A DNA stretch of 64,000 bases from Lentzea albidocapillata (GCF_000719115.1 NZ_JOEA01000019.1:1-64000); one strand, 5' to 3'; shown: positions 25,096 to 36,100, numbered from the stretch's first letter. Program-made: numbers and translations. Notes: generated by a model from the sequence alone, not told the origin.

Positions 25096-25737
25096 ATGGC
25101 GATCACTTTGCATGAGACGCGGGTTCGTTTGGTGCTTGATCGGCTCTTCGGTGCCGCTGGAGCGGATGACGGCTTCGTTGCGCCGTGGGATTTAGTGCGC
25201 ACGGGTAGTGCGCAGGAACGCGCCGATGCGTTGGCCGGGGTTTACATGCCTATCTCGGCCAGCGGCGGGGAGCTTCTCTATGGGCTGGTGCGGTCCGGCA
25301 GGCCGGAGACCGTCGTCGAGTTCGGCACGTCGTTCGGGATCTCGACGCTCTACCTGGCGGCGGCTGTCGCGGACAACGGGTACGGGCACGTTTACGGGAC
25401 GGAGATGTCCTCGGGGAAGGTCGCCGCGGCGCGGAAGAACCTCGACGAGGCGGGGCTCGGTGCGGTCGTGACGATCCTGCCCGGCGACGCTCGTCGCACG
25501 TTGGCGGATCTTGCGGGGCCGATCGGGCTGGTGCTGCTCGACGGGTGGAAGGAGCTGTGCCTGCCGGTGTTGCGGGATCTGGAGCCGCGGCTCGCGAGCG
25601 GTGCGCTCGTCGTCGCTGACGACATCGACCAGGACTCGATGGCCGGCTACCTCGAGTATGTGCGCGATCCGGCGAACGGGTACGTCAGCGTCGCGTTTCC
25701 CGTCGAGGACGGCATGGAGATCAGTTGCCGGGCCTGA
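25096..25737 (+). CDS. SAM-dependent O-methyltransferase
   Basis: A 213-residue class I methyltransferase resembling caffeoyl-CoA-type/YrrM O-methyltransferases. SAM-binding motif I is TVVEFGTSFGISTLYLAAA (about residues 72-90), the acidic residue ending strand 2 is in VYGTEMSSGKVAAARKN, and IGLVLLDGWKELCLPVL and LVVADDIDQDS follow. The substrate is unknown. ATG 25096 was preferred to GTG 25087, which almost touches the operator. No strong ribosome binding site is present. It is presumably controlled by the adjacent TetR. Confidence 0.85.
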   Translation: MAITLHETRVRLVLDRLFGAAGADDGFVAPWDLVRTGSAQERADALAGVYMPISASGGELLYGLVRSGRPETVVEFGTSFGISTLYLAAAVADNGYGHVYGTEMSSGKVAAARKNLDEAGLGAVVTILPGDARRTLADLAGPIGLVLLDGWKELCLPVLRDLEPRLASGALVVADDIDQDSMAGYLEYVRDPANGYVSVAFPVEDGMEISCRA

Positions 25738-25823
25738 GTAGTTCGGGGCGTGACGACGGCACTCGACGATGCACCCGGTTTGACCAGGCGTGGGGAATGT
25801 CGAGGCCGTCGTCAACGCACGGC

Positions 25824-25850
25824 CTAGCTGATATATCGGATATCAGTTAG
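25824..25850. repeat. AT-rich palindrome D
   Basis: CTAGCTGATAT and ATATCAGTTAG flank an ATCGG centre, giving an imperfect inverted repeat with the same CTGATATATCGG core as palindromes A-C. It lies between the convergent methyltransferase and RNase D genes. No hairpin element accompanies it. Confidence 0.7.
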
Positions 25851-25869
25851 AGGGTGCCAATGGACGGCC

Positions 25870-27159
25870 TCAGTCGGACGGCGTGGGTGCTGTCGCTGCC
25901 AGCGCCTTGGTGAGGGCTTCCAGCGTGAGGTCGATCTGCCACGACCTGGCCCCTCCGTCGCGCAGCACGGTGGCCACGGATTCGGGGGAGAGGTCGGCCG
26001 GTGGTTGCCAGCAGGTGCGGCGCACGAGGTCGGGCAGCAGCAGGTTCTCCACCGGGAGGGTGTTCGCCTCGGCGATGGTCGCCAGCGCCGCTCGGGTCGC
26101 GGCCAGGCGGGCCGCGGCGTCCGGGTCCTTGTCCGCCCAGCGGTTGGGCGGGGGCGGGCCGTCGTGCTGGCCTGCGGGCTCGGGGAGCTCGGACTTCGCC
26201 AGAGCGCCTGCCTTGCGCAGGGCGTTCATCCAGACGCCGGACATGCGGCGCTGGGATCGGCCGCGGAAGACCGGCAGGGCGAGCAGTTCGGCCTCGTTGG
26301 CCGGGTTGCGGGCGGCCGCCTCCATGAGTGCGGAGTCCGGGAGGACTCGGCCCGGGGCGATGTCGCGTTCGCGGGCCACGGTGTCGCGGGCTTCCCACAG
26401 CGAACGCACGAGGGCCAGCTGCCGCTGGTTGCGCACGCGGTGGATACCCGACGTGCGCCGCCAGGGGTCGGTGCGGGGGCGCGGCAATGGCGCCATCCGC
26501 ACCGCCTCGAACTCTTCGAGCGCCCAGGCGAGTTTGCCCTGGCTCTGCAGCTCGGCTTCGAGAACGTCGCGCAGCTGCACGAGCAGCTCCACGTCGAGAG
26601 CGGCGTACGTCAGCCAATCGGCAGGAAGGGGCCGGCGCGACCAGTCGGCCGCGCCATGCCCCTTCTCGAGCCTGTAACCAAGTAGCCGTTCCACCAGCGT
26701 GCCCAGTGCGACACGATCGAACCCAGCCAGCCTGCCCGCCAGCTCGGTGTCGAACAGCACGTCGGGTCGTAGCCCGAGTTCGGCGAGGCACGGCAGGTCC
26801 TGAGACGCCGCGTGCAACACCCACTCAGTGCCATCTAGCGCCTGCACCAGTGGGTCTAGCCGTCCGCCAAGGGCGATCGGGTCGACCAACCAGGTGCCGG
26901 CGCCTTCCCGGCGCAGTTGCACCAGATAGGCACGCTGTGAGTAGCGGTAGCCCGAGGCTCGCTCGGTGTCCACCGCGACCGGGCCCTTCGCCCCGGCGAG
27001 CGCGTCAGCGGCTCGCCGGAGCGCAGCTGGATCGGCGACCACGGGCGGGACCCCATCAGCAGGTTCCGTCAGCGGTACCGGTTCTGGTCCGGTTGGTGCG
27101 GTTGGCTCGTCGGCGGGTACATCCACGGGGGATGACCCTACGACGATCGCACCACTCAC
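25870..27159 (-). CDS. rnd: Ribonuclease D
   Basis: A 429-residue 3'-5' exoribonuclease with a DEDD exonuclease domain followed by an HRDC domain. Metal-binding acidic residues are in VAVDTERASGYRYSQRAYLV (Asp, Glu), DVLFDTELAGRLAGF (Asp) and LTYAALDVELLVQLRDVLE (Asp, with the Tyr of the DEDDy type). The HRDC region begins near RNQRQLALVRSLWEARDTVA. The N-terminal 45 residues are Pro/Glu-rich and disordered. Expected in tRNA 3' maturation and RNA quality control. DUF3000 and hemE nearby is a common actinobacterial neighbourhood. Confidence 0.92.
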   Translation of the reverse strand: MSGAIVVGSSPVDVPADEPTAPTGPEPVPLTEPADGVPPVVADPAALRRAADALAGAKGPVAVDTERASGYRYSQRAYLVQLRREGAGTWLVDPIALGGRLDPLVQALDGTEWVLHAASQDLPCLAELGLRPDVLFDTELAGRLAGFDRVALGTLVERLLGYRLEKGHGAADWSRRPLPADWLTYAALDVELLVQLRDVLEAELQSQGKLAWALEEFEAVRMAPLPRPRTDPWRRTSGIHRVRNQRQLALVRSLWEARDTVARERDIAPGRVLPDSALMEAAARNPANEAELLALPVFRGRSQRRMSGVWMNALRKAGALAKSELPEPAGQHDGPPPPNRWADKDPDAAARLAATRAALATIAEANTLPVENLLLPDLVRRTCWQPPADLSPESVATVLRDGGARSWQIDLTLEALTKALAATAPTPSD

Positions 27160-27196
27160 AGGTGTTCTCGGCCGGTTCAGTGCTTCAAACCGGTAT

Positions 27197-27913
27197 CTAA
27201 CGGATCACGCCGGCACGCATTGCCAGCGCGACCATCTGAGCGCGATCCCCGGTGCCCAGCTTCCGGCCGATCCGCGACAGGTGAGACTTCACCGTCAACG
27301 CGGACAAGCTCAGAGCCTCGCCGATTTCCTTGTTGCTCTGGCCATCGGCGACCAGCTGGAGCACCTCGACCTCACGCGCGGAGAGTTCCCGCGGCGTGTT
27401 GTCCGTGCCTGGCACCCGAGTACCCGCTGCGAGTACTGGTGCCACGCTCGGATCTGCGTAAACGCCACCATCGAGAACCCTGCGCACCCCGTCGGTGACC
27501 ACCATCGGAGAGGCGGACTTCAGGAGGTACGCCTGGGCGCCCGCCTGGAAGGCCGACCTGACCGCGTAGGGGTCGTCGGAGGATGCGAGGACCACGATGC
27601 GGGGCCAGCCCTGGGCACGGAGTTCCGTGACCAGGTCGATGCCGGTGCCATCCGGCAGACCCAGATCGAGGATCGCGAGGTCGCATGGTCCGGTAGCGAG
27701 TGCCCGCGCCCGAGCCTCCGCCACCGAAGCGGCCTCATGAACTGTGCCGGCTCCCATTTGTGTGAGCCGGGCTGATATCGCCTCCCTCAGCAGTGGGTGG
27801 TCGTCGACCACCAGCACTGAAAAAAGCTCTTCCCGCGGGTGCGGGACCATGTTCGCCGGCAACGAGCCGGCTGGCGTGGTACGAACGGCCTGACCTAAGC
27901 CGACGGCAGCCAC
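27197..27913 (-). CDS. NarL/LuxR-type response regulator
   Basis: A 238-residue two-component regulator. The receiver domain begins at ~34: VLVVDDHPLLREAISARL, phospho-acceptor Asp in LAILDLGLPDGTG, Lys in YLLKSASPMVV. The C-terminal LuxR helix-turn-helix is LSAREVEVLQLVADGQSNKE to LTVKSHLSRIGRKLGTGDRA. GTG 27913 has GGGAGG 7 bases upstream, so I rejected the longer frame start at 28030. No kinase gene lies nearby, so its partner is elsewhere. Confidence 0.87.
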   Translation of the reverse strand: MAAVGLGQAVRTTPAGSLPANMVPHPREELFSVLVVDDHPLLREAISARLTQMGAGTVHEAASVAEARARALATGPCDLAILDLGLPDGTGIDLVTELRAQGWPRIVVLASSDDPYAVRSAFQAGAQAYLLKSASPMVVTDGVRRVLDGGVYADPSVAPVLAAGTRVPGTDNTPRELSAREVEVLQLVADGQSNKEIGEALSLSALTVKSHLSRIGRKLGTGDRAQMVALAMRAGVIR

Positions 27914-28074
27914 GTCACTACCTCCCTGGAGTCGGTCGTGCCCCCCGACCGGCACCGGAGACTTTCGTCCAATCAGCCGCGCCACTGATCGACCGAAAGT
28001 GGTGTCGTCTGGGGCAGCGTAGCCGCCCATGCGGGTCTACGGGACGATCAATCGGGTATCTATCCCTATTGAGT

Positions 28075-28100
28075 TGTGACAGATGGCCCCATGTGTCACA
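28075..28100. promoter_or_regulatory. Inverted repeat upstream of dipeptidase
   Basis: TGTGACA (28075-28081) and TGTCACA (28094-28100) form a perfect 7-bp inverted repeat with a 12-base spacer. It lies in the 255-base gap between the divergent response regulator and dipeptidase genes. The rest of the gap shows nothing further to me. A regulator binding site is plausible; the spacing does not match the CRP/GlxR consensus. Confidence 0.4.
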
Positions 28101-28168
28101 CGATTGGATGACAACTAGATAGGGGGTGTAACGCGAGCCCCTCTCAGAACGACATCTTGGAGTTGGTT

Positions 28169-29317
28169 GTGCCTAGCAGTTCTGGTCTCGAACGAGCGCG
28201 GGCGTTGCTGCAGCGTGTCCCCCTCGTCGACGGCCACAACGACCTGCCGTGGGCTTTGCGCGAGTTCGGTGACGGAACGGGCGAGGACGTCTACACGACC
28301 GCCGCGAAGATCGATCTCACCGAACGTCATCCCAGCCTGCACACGGACCTCGTGAAAATGCGCGAGGGCGGCCTGGGGATGCAGTTCTGGTCCGTCTGGA
28401 TTCCCGGCCGGCTGGCGGGCGACGGAGCGGTGACCGCCGTGCTGGAGCAGGTCGAGCTGGTCTACGAGCTGGCCGGACGATACTCCGATCACCTGGGCAT
28501 CGCGACGACCGCCGCCGAAGCCGAAGAAGTTTTCGCCTCCGGGCGTGTCGCCTCCCTCCTCGGGGCCGAGGGCGGACACTCCATCAACTCTTCACTCGGT
28601 GTCCTTCGCGCCTTGCGCCGCCTGGGCGTCCGCTACATGACGCTGACCCACAACGACAACACCCCGTGGGCCGACAGCGCGACTGACCAGCCAGAACACG
28701 ATGGCCTCACCGAGTTCGGCCGCGACGTCGTGCGCGAGATGAACCGGATCGGCATGCTCGTCGACCTGAGCCACGTCGCGCCCAGCACGATGCATGCCGC
28801 GCTCGACACGAGCGTCAAGCCCGTCATCTTCAGTCACTCGTCGTGCCGTCAGGTCGCGGACCACCCGCGCAACATCCCGGACGACGTGCTGGTCAAGTTG
28901 AAGGCAAATGGCGGTGTGGCCATGATCACATTCGTGCCGGACTTCGTCTCACCTCGTGTCGCTGAATGGGACGCAGCCCTTCGTGAGGCCATGACGGCCG
29001 CCGGCGCGAACCACGCCGACATGGGGGAGCGCAAGGCGTTCGCCGAGAAGTGGGGCGTCGAGCACCCGAAGCCGGTCGCCACGCTCGACGACGTCGTCCT
29101 GCACCTCGACCACGCCCGTGAGGTCGTCGGCGTCGACCACCTGGGTATCGGCGGCGACTACGACGGTGTCCAGGCACTGCCGCGGGGCCTCGAGGACGTG
29201 TCGACCTACCCGAGTCTCTTCGGCGCGCTGCTCGACAAGGGTTGGTCCGAGGACGACTGCGCGAAGCTCGCCGGCGCGAACGTCCTGCGTGTCCTGCGCG
29301 AGGCCGACCAGCCCTAA
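28169..29317 (+). CDS. Membrane dipeptidase family (M19) peptidase
   Basis: A 382-residue renal-dipeptidase-like metallopeptidase. Zinc ligands are in VDGHNDLPWALR (HxD), a bridging Glu in LLGAEGGHSINSSL, His residues in VDLSHVAPSTMH and VIFSHSSCRQVADHPRNIPD, and Asp in LGIGGDYDGVQ. It hydrolyses dipeptides, often including D-amino acid ones. The GTG at 28169 follows GGAG by 6 bases; a TTG at 28157 is less likely. No signal peptide is seen, so it is cytosolic. Confidence 0.92.
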   Translation: MPSSSGLERARALLQRVPLVDGHNDLPWALREFGDGTGEDVYTTAAKIDLTERHPSLHTDLVKMREGGLGMQFWSVWIPGRLAGDGAVTAVLEQVELVYELAGRYSDHLGIATTAAEAEEVFASGRVASLLGAEGGHSINSSLGVLRALRRLGVRYMTLTHNDNTPWADSATDQPEHDGLTEFGRDVVREMNRIGMLVDLSHVAPSTMHAALDTSVKPVIFSHSSCRQVADHPRNIPDDVLVKLKANGGVAMITFVPDFVSPRVAEWDAALREAMTAAGANHADMGERKAFAEKWGVEHPKPVATLDDVVLHLDHAREVVGVDHLGIGGDYDGVQALPRGLEDVSTYPSLFGALLDKGWSEDDCAKLAGANVLRVLREADQP

Positions 29318-29324
29318 TAAGGGT

Positions 29325-29867
29325 CTAGCGCTGCCCGAAGAGGGTGACGCCGACCGGCGGCAGCCCCACGGCCGTCGCCATCAGCTCGTAGAACGCGGTG
29401 CCGTGCTCGGCGAGTTCTCCGTCGAGCGCGGTCCACGACGCGCGCAGCTCCAGATCATCGGTGCGCGCGGGACCCGCTATGTCGCCGAACCGGGCCGACG
29501 ACGTCTGCGTCACGGTCCCGCCCAGCGCGGTGAACCCGGCGCCGGACTGCTCCAGCGCCTCGGTCAGCCACGACCACCCGACCTCGGGCAGCAGGGGATC
29601 GGACGCCAGCTCGTGGTCCAGCTCGACACGCACGTACGCCACGACGCGAAGGACACCGCCCCACGCCTCGTCGCCGTCCGGATCGTGCAGCAGCACGAGC
29701 CTTCCGGTCGACAGTTCGTCCGACGGGCCGGTGACCTCAGCCGTCAGCGCGTACGCCCACGGAGCGAGCCGCTGCGGCGGGCGAACTTCGGTGAGTTCGA
29801 TCTCGGGCCTGTGGCGAACCGACTTGAGCGTCCCCACCGCCCGGCGGAAGATTTCCGGCTCGGTCAC
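29325..29867 (-). CDS. DUF3000 domain protein
   Basis: A 180-residue actinobacterial protein matching DUF3000: it opens EPEIFRRAVGTLKSVRHRPE, then ELTEVRPPQRLAPWAYALTA, GRLVLLHDPDGDEAWGGVLR and the C-terminal ALDGELAEHGTAFYELMATA. GTG 29867 gives the usual N-terminus. Function unknown; the family is typically found beside hemE and rnd, as here. It is convergent with the dipeptidase gene (7-base gap) and divergent from hemE. Confidence 0.88.
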   Translation of the reverse strand: MTEPEIFRRAVGTLKSVRHRPEIELTEVRPPQRLAPWAYALTAEVTGPSDELSTGRLVLLHDPDGDEAWGGVLRVVAYVRVELDHELASDPLLPEVGWSWLTEALEQSGAGFTALGGTVTQTSSARFGDIAGPARTDDLELRASWTALDGELAEHGTAFYELMATAVGLPPVGVTLFGQR

Positions 29868-29939
29868 ACAACTGACTGTATGCCTCGCAATCCGGCCGGG
29901 TGATGGCGGCACGCCGAGACGTGGGACCATGAAACAGAT

Positions 29940-30974
29940 ATGAGCACTCAAGTTCCCCTCCTTGTGGCCGCAAGTGGCGGCACCCCGTCGCACACCCCTG
30001 TCTGGTTCATGAGGCAGGCGGGACGGTCGCTGCCCGAGTACCGGGCGCTCCGCCAGGGCACCGTGATGCTCGACGCGTGCATGGACCCGGAGATGGTCTG
30101 CGAGATCACCATGCAGCCCGTCCGGCGGCACGGTGTCGACGGCGCGATCCTCTTCTCCGACATCGTCGTGCCGCTCAAGGCCGCCGGTGTCGACCTCGAC
30201 ATCGTCGCGGGCACCGGTCCCGTCGTCGCGAACCCGGTCAGGACGCTCGAGGACGTGAAGGCTCTTCCCGAGCTGCACGCCGAGCAGGTCCAGCCGGTCG
30301 CGGACGCGATCGGGTTGCTGCTCAAGGAACTCCCGCAGGAAGTCGCCCTGATCGGGTTCGCGGGAGCGCCGTTCACGCTGGCCTCGTACCTCGTCGAGGG
30401 CGGGCCGAGCAAGAACCACGAGCGCACCAAGGCACTCATGCACGGCAACCCGGAGCTGTGGCACGCACTGCTCGCCAAGATCGCCGACGTCACGACGGCG
30501 TTCCTGCACGCGCAGCTCGACGCGGGTGTCCAGGCGGTCCAGCTGTTCGACTCGTGGGCGGGCGCGCTGTCCGAGCGCGACTACCGCGAGTTCGTCCTGC
30601 CGCACTCGAAGCGCGTCCTGGAGACGATCGGCACCGTCCCGCGGATCCACTTCGGCGTCGGCACCGGCGAGCTGCTGCCCGCGATGCGCGAGGCCGGCGC
30701 GGACGTCGTCGGCGTCGACTGGCGCATTCCCCTGGACGTCGCCGTGCGGCGCCTTGAGCAGGCGAACCCCGAGCTGCCGAAGCCGGTCGTGCAGGGCAAC
30801 CTCGACCCGGCGCTGTTCTTCGCGGGCTTCGAGGCCGTCGAACGCGAGGTGCGCCGCATCCACGCCGAGGGCAAGGCCGCCGCGGGCCACATCTTCAACC
30901 TCGGCCACGGCGTGCTGCCCGACACCGATCCGGAGATCATCACCCGGACCGTCGAACTGATCCACAGCTTGTAA
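29940..30974 (+). CDS. hemE: Uroporphyrinogen decarboxylase
   Basis: A 344-residue enzyme that decarboxylates uroporphyrinogen III to coproporphyrinogen III. Signatures are [20 protein letters not shown] (substrate-binding Arg residues), [15 protein letters not shown] (catalytic Asp), [17 protein letters not shown] and [14 protein letters not shown]. It shares TAATG with the next gene, so the pathway enzymes are translationally coupled. Confidence 0.97.
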   Translation: MSTQVPLLVAASGGTPSHTPVWFMRQAGRSLPEYRALRQGTVMLDACMDPEMVCEITMQPVRRHGVDGAILFSDIVVPLKAAGVDLDIVAGTGPVVANPVRTLEDVKALPELHAEQVQPVADAIGLLLKELPQEVALIGFAGAPFTLASYLVEGGPSKNHERTKALMHGNPELWHALLAKIADVTTAFLHAQLDAGVQAVQLFDSWAGALSERDYREFVLPHSKRVLETIGTVPRIHFGVGTGELLPAMREAGADVVGVDWRIPLDVAVRRLEQANPELPKPVVQGNLDPALFFAGFEAVEREVRRIHAEGKAAAGHIFNLGHGVLPDTDPEIITRTVELIHSL

Positions 30975-32401
30975 TGCACGGAAGAGCGCCACACGTCGCA
31001 GTCGTCGGGGGAGGCATCTCCGGTCTCGCCGCCGCACACCGGTTGAGGATGCTGCTCGGCCCTGCCGCGAGGATCACGGTGATCGAGCAGTCCGACCGGC
31101 TCGGCGGCAAGCTGCGCACGACCGAACTCGCGGGCGTGCGGTTCGACGTGGGCGCGGAGGCGTTCCTGCACCGCAAGCCCGAGGCGCAGGAGCTGATCAA
31201 CGAGGTCGGGCTCGCCGACCACGTCGTGCACCCGACGGCCGCGAAGGCGAGCGTGCACGCGGCCGGGCGCACGCACCAACTGCCCGCGCACACGTTCATG
31301 GGCGTTCCGGCGAGCGTCGAGACGGTGCGGCACATGCTGTCGTCCGAGGGCGCGCTGCGGGTCGAGATGGAACCGACGCTGCCACCGATCGAGCTCAGAG
31401 GCGGCGACGTGGCCGTCGGCACGCTGATGAAGGACAGGTTCGGTTCGGAGGTCGCGGACCGCCTGGTCGGCCCGTTGCTGGGCGGCGTCTACGCGGGCCG
31501 CGCCGAGGAGCTCGGCCTGCGCGCCACGATGCCGCAGATCGCCACGCTGCTGGACAAGGGCGTCGGCTCACTGCTCGCGGCCGCCGCGATGATGATGCCC
31601 GCGCCACCGCAGCCCCGTGCCGCCCGCCCGCCGGTGTTCGCCAGCCTCTGCAACGGCGTGTCGTCGCTCGTCGACCGGCTCGCCGAGGTCGCGAAGCCCG
31701 AGGTCAGGCTCGGGTTACCGGTCCGCGTGCTGTCGTGGCTCGGCGCCGGCTGGCGCCTCGAGATCGGCTCGGCCGCGACCCCGGAGTACCTGGAGTGCGA
31801 CGGCGTCGTGCTCGCGGTCCCGGCTCCGTCCGCGCGCAAGCTGCTGCACGAGATCGCCCCGCAGGTGTCCGCCGCGTACGGCAAGGTCGAGGTCGCCTCG
31901 ATGGCCGTGGTCGCGCTGGCGCTGCCGCCGGGCACCGAACTGCCGCAGCGCTCCGGCACCCTGATCGCGGAGGGGGAGCGGTACTCCGACCGCATCACCC
32001 CGTTCACCGCCAAGGCCTTCACGTTCTCCAGCCGCAAGTGGTCGCACTACGGCGAACCGGTCATCCTGCGCGGTTCGGTCGGACGGCACGGCGAGACGGC
32101 GCTCCTGCAGCGCAGCGACGCCGACCTCGTCAAGGCCGTGCGCAACGACCTGCACGAGCTGACGGGGATCAAGGCCGCGCCGATCGACTACGTGGTGCAG
32201 CGCTGGGGTGGCGGGCTGCCGCAGTACGGCGTCGGTCACGTCGACCTGGTGGACACCATCGAACGCGGCATCGCCGACGTGCCGGGCCTCGCCGTCGCGG
32301 GCGCCACCCTGCACGGAGTGGGTGTGCCCGCCTGCATCGCCACCGCCGACGCGGCCGCCGCCCGTGTCGCAGCACACCTGCTGGGCCGCGTTCGCCGCTG
32401 A
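30974..32401 (+). CDS. hemY: Coproporphyrinogen III / protoporphyrinogen oxidase (HemY type)
   Basis: A 475-residue FAD-dependent oxidase. The dinucleotide motif is [18 protein letters not shown] (residues ~8-25), followed by the FAD-binding region [10 protein letters not shown] and FDVGAEAFL. The C-terminal [20 protein letters not shown] completes the FAD site. In Gram-positive bacteria this enzyme (CgoX) oxidises coproporphyrinogen III to coproporphyrin III. The neighbouring chlorite-dismutase-like gene supports that pathway here. It overlaps hemE by one base. Confidence 0.94.
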   Translation: MHGRAPHVAVVGGGISGLAAAHRLRMLLGPAARITVIEQSDRLGGKLRTTELAGVRFDVGAEAFLHRKPEAQELINEVGLADHVVHPTAAKASVHAAGRTHQLPAHTFMGVPASVETVRHMLSSEGALRVEMEPTLPPIELRGGDVAVGTLMKDRFGSEVADRLVGPLLGGVYAGRAEELGLRATMPQIATLLDKGVGSLLAAAAMMMPAPPQPRAARPPVFASLCNGVSSLVDRLAEVAKPEVRLGLPVRVLSWLGAGWRLEIGSAATPEYLECDGVVLAVPAPSARKLLHEIAPQVSAAYGKVEVASMAVVALALPPGTELPQRSGTLIAEGERYSDRITPFTAKAFTFSSRKWSHYGEPVILRGSVGRHGETALLQRSDADLVKAVRNDLHELTGIKAAPIDYVVQRWGGGLPQYGVGHVDLVDTIERGIADVPGLAVAGATLHGVGVPACIATADAAAARVAAHLLGRVRR

Positions 32402-32424
32402 GGGGCCCGTGCCAAGATGGACGT

Positions 32425-33117
32425 ATGGCGCGCCTCAACTACAACGAGCTCAACGACACCATCCGCTACACGATGTGGTCGGTGTTCCGGGTCGAACCCG
32501 GCAAGCTGCCGGACGACCGTTCGGCCGCTGCCAGCGAGACCCAGAACTACCTGGACGCGTTGGAGGGCAAGGGCGTCGTCGTGCGCGGCGTCTACGACGT
32601 GGCCGGTCTGCGCGCCGACGCGGACTTCATGATCTGGTGGCACGCCGAGGAGATCGAGCAGGTGCAGGCCGCCTACACGGGCTTCCGCCGCACCCCGCTG
32701 GGCAAGGTCTCCACGCCGGTCTGGTCGCAGGTCGCCCTGCACCGCCCCGCGGAGTTCAACCGCAGCCACATCCCCGCGTTCCTCGCGGGTGAAGAGGCGC
32801 GCAAGTACATCTGCGTCTACCCGTTCGTGCGGTCCTACGAGTGGTACCTGCTGCCGGAGGAGGACCGCCGCAAGATGCTGGCGGACCACGGCAAGGAAGC
32901 CCGTGACTACCCGGACGTGCGCGCGAACACCGTCGCGTCGTTCGCTCTCGGCGACTACGAGTGGCTGCTCGCGTTCGAGGCCGACGAACTGCACCGCATC
33001 GTCGACCTCATGCGGCACCTGCGCGGCACCGAGGCGCGGCTGCACGTGCGAGAGGAAATCCCCTTCTACACGGGCACCCGCGTCCCGGCCGCCGAGCTCG
33101 TGCTCAACCTGCCCTGA
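32425..33117 (+). CDS. chdC: Coproheme decarboxylase (HemQ)
   Basis: A 230-residue chlorite-dismutase-family protein. Actinobacterial ChdC turns Fe-coproporphyrin III into heme b using hydrogen peroxide. Signatures are [36 protein letters not shown] (catalytic Tyr region), [19 protein letters not shown] (proximal heme His) and [20 protein letters not shown]. It is 23 bases after the oxidase gene. With hemE and hemY it makes three consecutive late heme enzymes; ferrochelatase is not in the window. Confidence 0.94.
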   Translation: MARLNYNELNDTIRYTMWSVFRVEPGKLPDDRSAAASETQNYLDALEGKGVVVRGVYDVAGLRADADFMIWWHAEEIEQVQAAYTGFRRTPLGKVSTPVWSQVALHRPAEFNRSHIPAFLAGEEARKYICVYPFVRSYEWYLLPEEDRRKMLADHGKEARDYPDVRANTVASFALGDYEWLLAFEADELHRIVDLMRHLRGTEARLHVREEIPFYTGTRVPAAELVLNLP

Positions 33118-33123
33118 TCTACA

Positions 33124-33140
33124 TGACCGCTACGCGGTCA
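33124..33140. terminator. Small hairpin between convergent genes
   Basis: TGACCGC (33124-33130) pairs with GCGGTCA (33134-33140) around TAC. It lies between the chdC stop and the peptidase stop. No T-run follows, so it is a weak terminator candidate. Confidence 0.4.
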
Positions 33141-36100
33141 CTCGATAAGCGCGGATCACCGTCAGCTCAACGGTTCCACCCTTGGCGTCCGTCGCGGTGG
33201 CCTTCAACGAAGTCCACTGCGCGTTCGCCGGGTTGTAGACCAACGCGTTGTTGCCGACCACGCCCGCACGGCGCCACGATTTGCCGTCGTCGTGCGAGTA
33301 CTGGACTCCGGTGATGCGCACCTTGCCCGCGTCACCCTGTGTCTGGGTGAGCAGTCCGATGCGCTGCAACGTGCCCGCGGGCACCGCGCCGTTGGCGTCG
33401 AGCTTCGGTTCGAACCTCACCACCGACAACGGCGGCGCGTCGATCTTGCCCTCGGTGCCCTGGGACTTGAAGGTCCACACCGCGGACACCTTGGTGCTGA
33501 ACTCGAACTGCGAGCTCCGGTCGACGCTCATCTCGGCGCGGAAGTCGGCCTGCGGCAGCGGCACGTTGAACACTCCGCCCGGCGTGGTGGTCTCGCCGAG
33601 CAGGACACCGTCGCGGTACAACGCGGTCCTGGCGCTGTCCACAGTGGACGTGCCGTCGCCGTGGGTGCCGTCGCTCGTCAGCGGCACGCCGACGTAGAAC
33701 TGCGTGCCGTACCGCTCGACGAACCCGTACTGCGACTCGGGCAGACCCGGCGAGAACACCGGCCGGACTTCGCGCTCCTGGTAGGTCTTGCCCGCCTTGT
33801 ACGTGCGGAGCGCCGAGGTGATGCGTTCCTGCGCGCCGTTGGCGTGCCGCGTCATGATCGCGGACTGCCAGCGCATGTCCTCGGTCGTCACGTAGTCGAC
33901 CGCGGTCGCGCCCGGCGCCACCGGGTACAGCGCGGTGCCGCCGCCCAAACCCTGTGGGGACAACGGCAACTCGCCCTTCGACGCCTGGCTGTTCGGCTTC
34001 TGGCCGCCGATGGTGGACTCGACCTTGGCCAGGTCCTTCCTGGCGGGCGCCTTGACGAGGCCGACGGGGAGGCCACCGGGAACCGGGTAGGCGAGCCGGT
34101 AGAACGTGTGCGGGTCGGCCGTGGTGTTGGCCTGCAGCATCGCGAGCGACGACAGGTCGCCGGGCGGCAGCGGTCCGCCGGCCTGAGCGATCCCGACACC
34201 CTCGAACCCGCCGAACACGAGCATGGTGCCCTGCAGGCGGCTCTGGCCGTCGACCGCGCGGCGGAACGCGATGATCCCGAGCGTGAAGTCACCGGTCTCC
34301 TCCGGCGCCTTCACCGACACGGGCTGGGCCAGGCGGGCGTCCTGCTTGACCGTCACGTCGCCGGTCAGCTTCACGGTGGGCTGGTAGAGCAGGTCCATGC
34401 CCCGCTCGCTGTTGTACAGCGTCGTGTCGAGGAAGTACGTGCCCTTGGGCAGGCGGATCTTCACGTCGCCCGTACCGGCGACCGGCTTGAACGTGTTGTT
34501 GTCCAGGCCGACCAGGAACGTGAACGAGGTCCCCGGATCCTGCCCGTCGCGACCGATCATGTCGATCGTGAGGGTGTAGCTCTCCACCTCGCGGTCGATG
34601 CCGACGAGCGTGCGGACGGTGTGCGAACCGGACGTGGCGACGACCTCGCCCGCGTACGCGGCGTCCTGGGTGCCGGCGCGCGAGTCACCGGTGACGTTGA
34701 CCGACGCGGTGCCCTTGGCCGGCACGGTGACCTTCGTGGCGCCCAGCGTGAACATGCCCGCCGGGGCACTGCCCTTGAACGCGAGGTCGAGCGTGATCGC
34801 CGCGTCCGTCGGGTTGGTGTAGGTGATCGCCTTGGTCACCGGCTTGTCGTCACCGTGCGGCCACTCGTGCAGGCCGAGGTTGACGGCGACGTCGCCGGTC
34901 AGCACCTGCTCGATCGCCTTGGCCACGTCGATGCGCCCGGCGCCCTGGTCGAACGCGCTGACGCCCTCGGCAGGCTTGGCCGTGGTCGCGAGCGCCGACT
35001 TGAGCTGCGCCGGCGTCCACTCCGGGTGCTGCTGTTTGAGCAACGCCGCCGCACCCGCCACGTGCGGGGTCGCCATGGACGTGCCGCTGGCTGCGAAGTG
35101 GTCCGCAGAACCGGCCTTGGCGGCGACGATGTCGACGCCCGGTGCGGTCACCTCGGGCTTGAGCCCGCTGTCTCCGACGCGAGGGCCCTTGCTGGAGAAC
35201 GGGGCGATCTTGTCGTCGCGGTCGACGGCGCCGACCGACAGCGCGGCCTCCGCCGTGCTGGGCGAGCTCACCGAGCCGGGCGAACCCGAGTTGCCCGCCG
35301 CGACGACGAACAGCGTGCCGTACTGGGCCGTCAGGTCGTTGACGGCCTGCTCCAGCGGGTCGACCTCGGGGGTGTCGCCACCGCCGAGGCTCATGTTGAC
35401 GACCTGGGCACCCTGCTCCGCCGCCCAGCGCATGCCGTCGAGGATCCAGGACTCCTGGCAGCCGAACTCGACGCAGACCTTCGCGTCGATGAGCTGCGCG
35501 CCCGGTGCGACGCCGCCGTACTTCGCGTCGTGGCTCGCGACCGTCGACCCGACGTGCGTGCCGTGGCCGACGTTGTCGGTGGTGTCGGGGTCGGACGTGA
35601 AGTTCTTCTCCGCGATCTGCTGACCGGCGAGGTCCGGGTGCTTCTCGTCGACACCGGTGTCGACGATCGCGACCTTGATCCCCTTGCCGGTGATGCCCTT
35701 CTGGTGGGCGGCCGGCGCGCCGATCTGGGCGACGCTGCGGTCGAGGCTCGGCTTGCGGATGCCGTCGAGCCAGACCTTGTCACCGGTCGCGGCCTCGGCC
35801 TTGAGCGCCGTCCAGTCGTTCGAGGACCGGGCACCGAGTCTCGCCCGGCCGTCCACGATCAACGGCATGCGGTCGCGGTAGCCGAACTCCAGCAACGTGG
35901 TGACGTCGAACAGTCTGCTGTCGAGCCGGCCCGCCGCCAGGGGCTCGAACGCGTCCTTCGGCACGACCATCGTGTGACCGTCCGCGGTGCGGGCGGTCTT
36001 GAAGGCCATGTTCCCGCGGCCCTCTCCGGGCTGGATCGCGACGACCTGCCTGTCGTGTCCCAGCAGGACCTTGTCGCCCGTGACGAGGGTGACCTCGTCG

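Noticed and set aside
28157..28168. TTG start for the dipeptidase
   Set aside because: GTG at 28169 has GGAG at proper spacing; the TTG would place that ribosome binding site inside the coding sequence.
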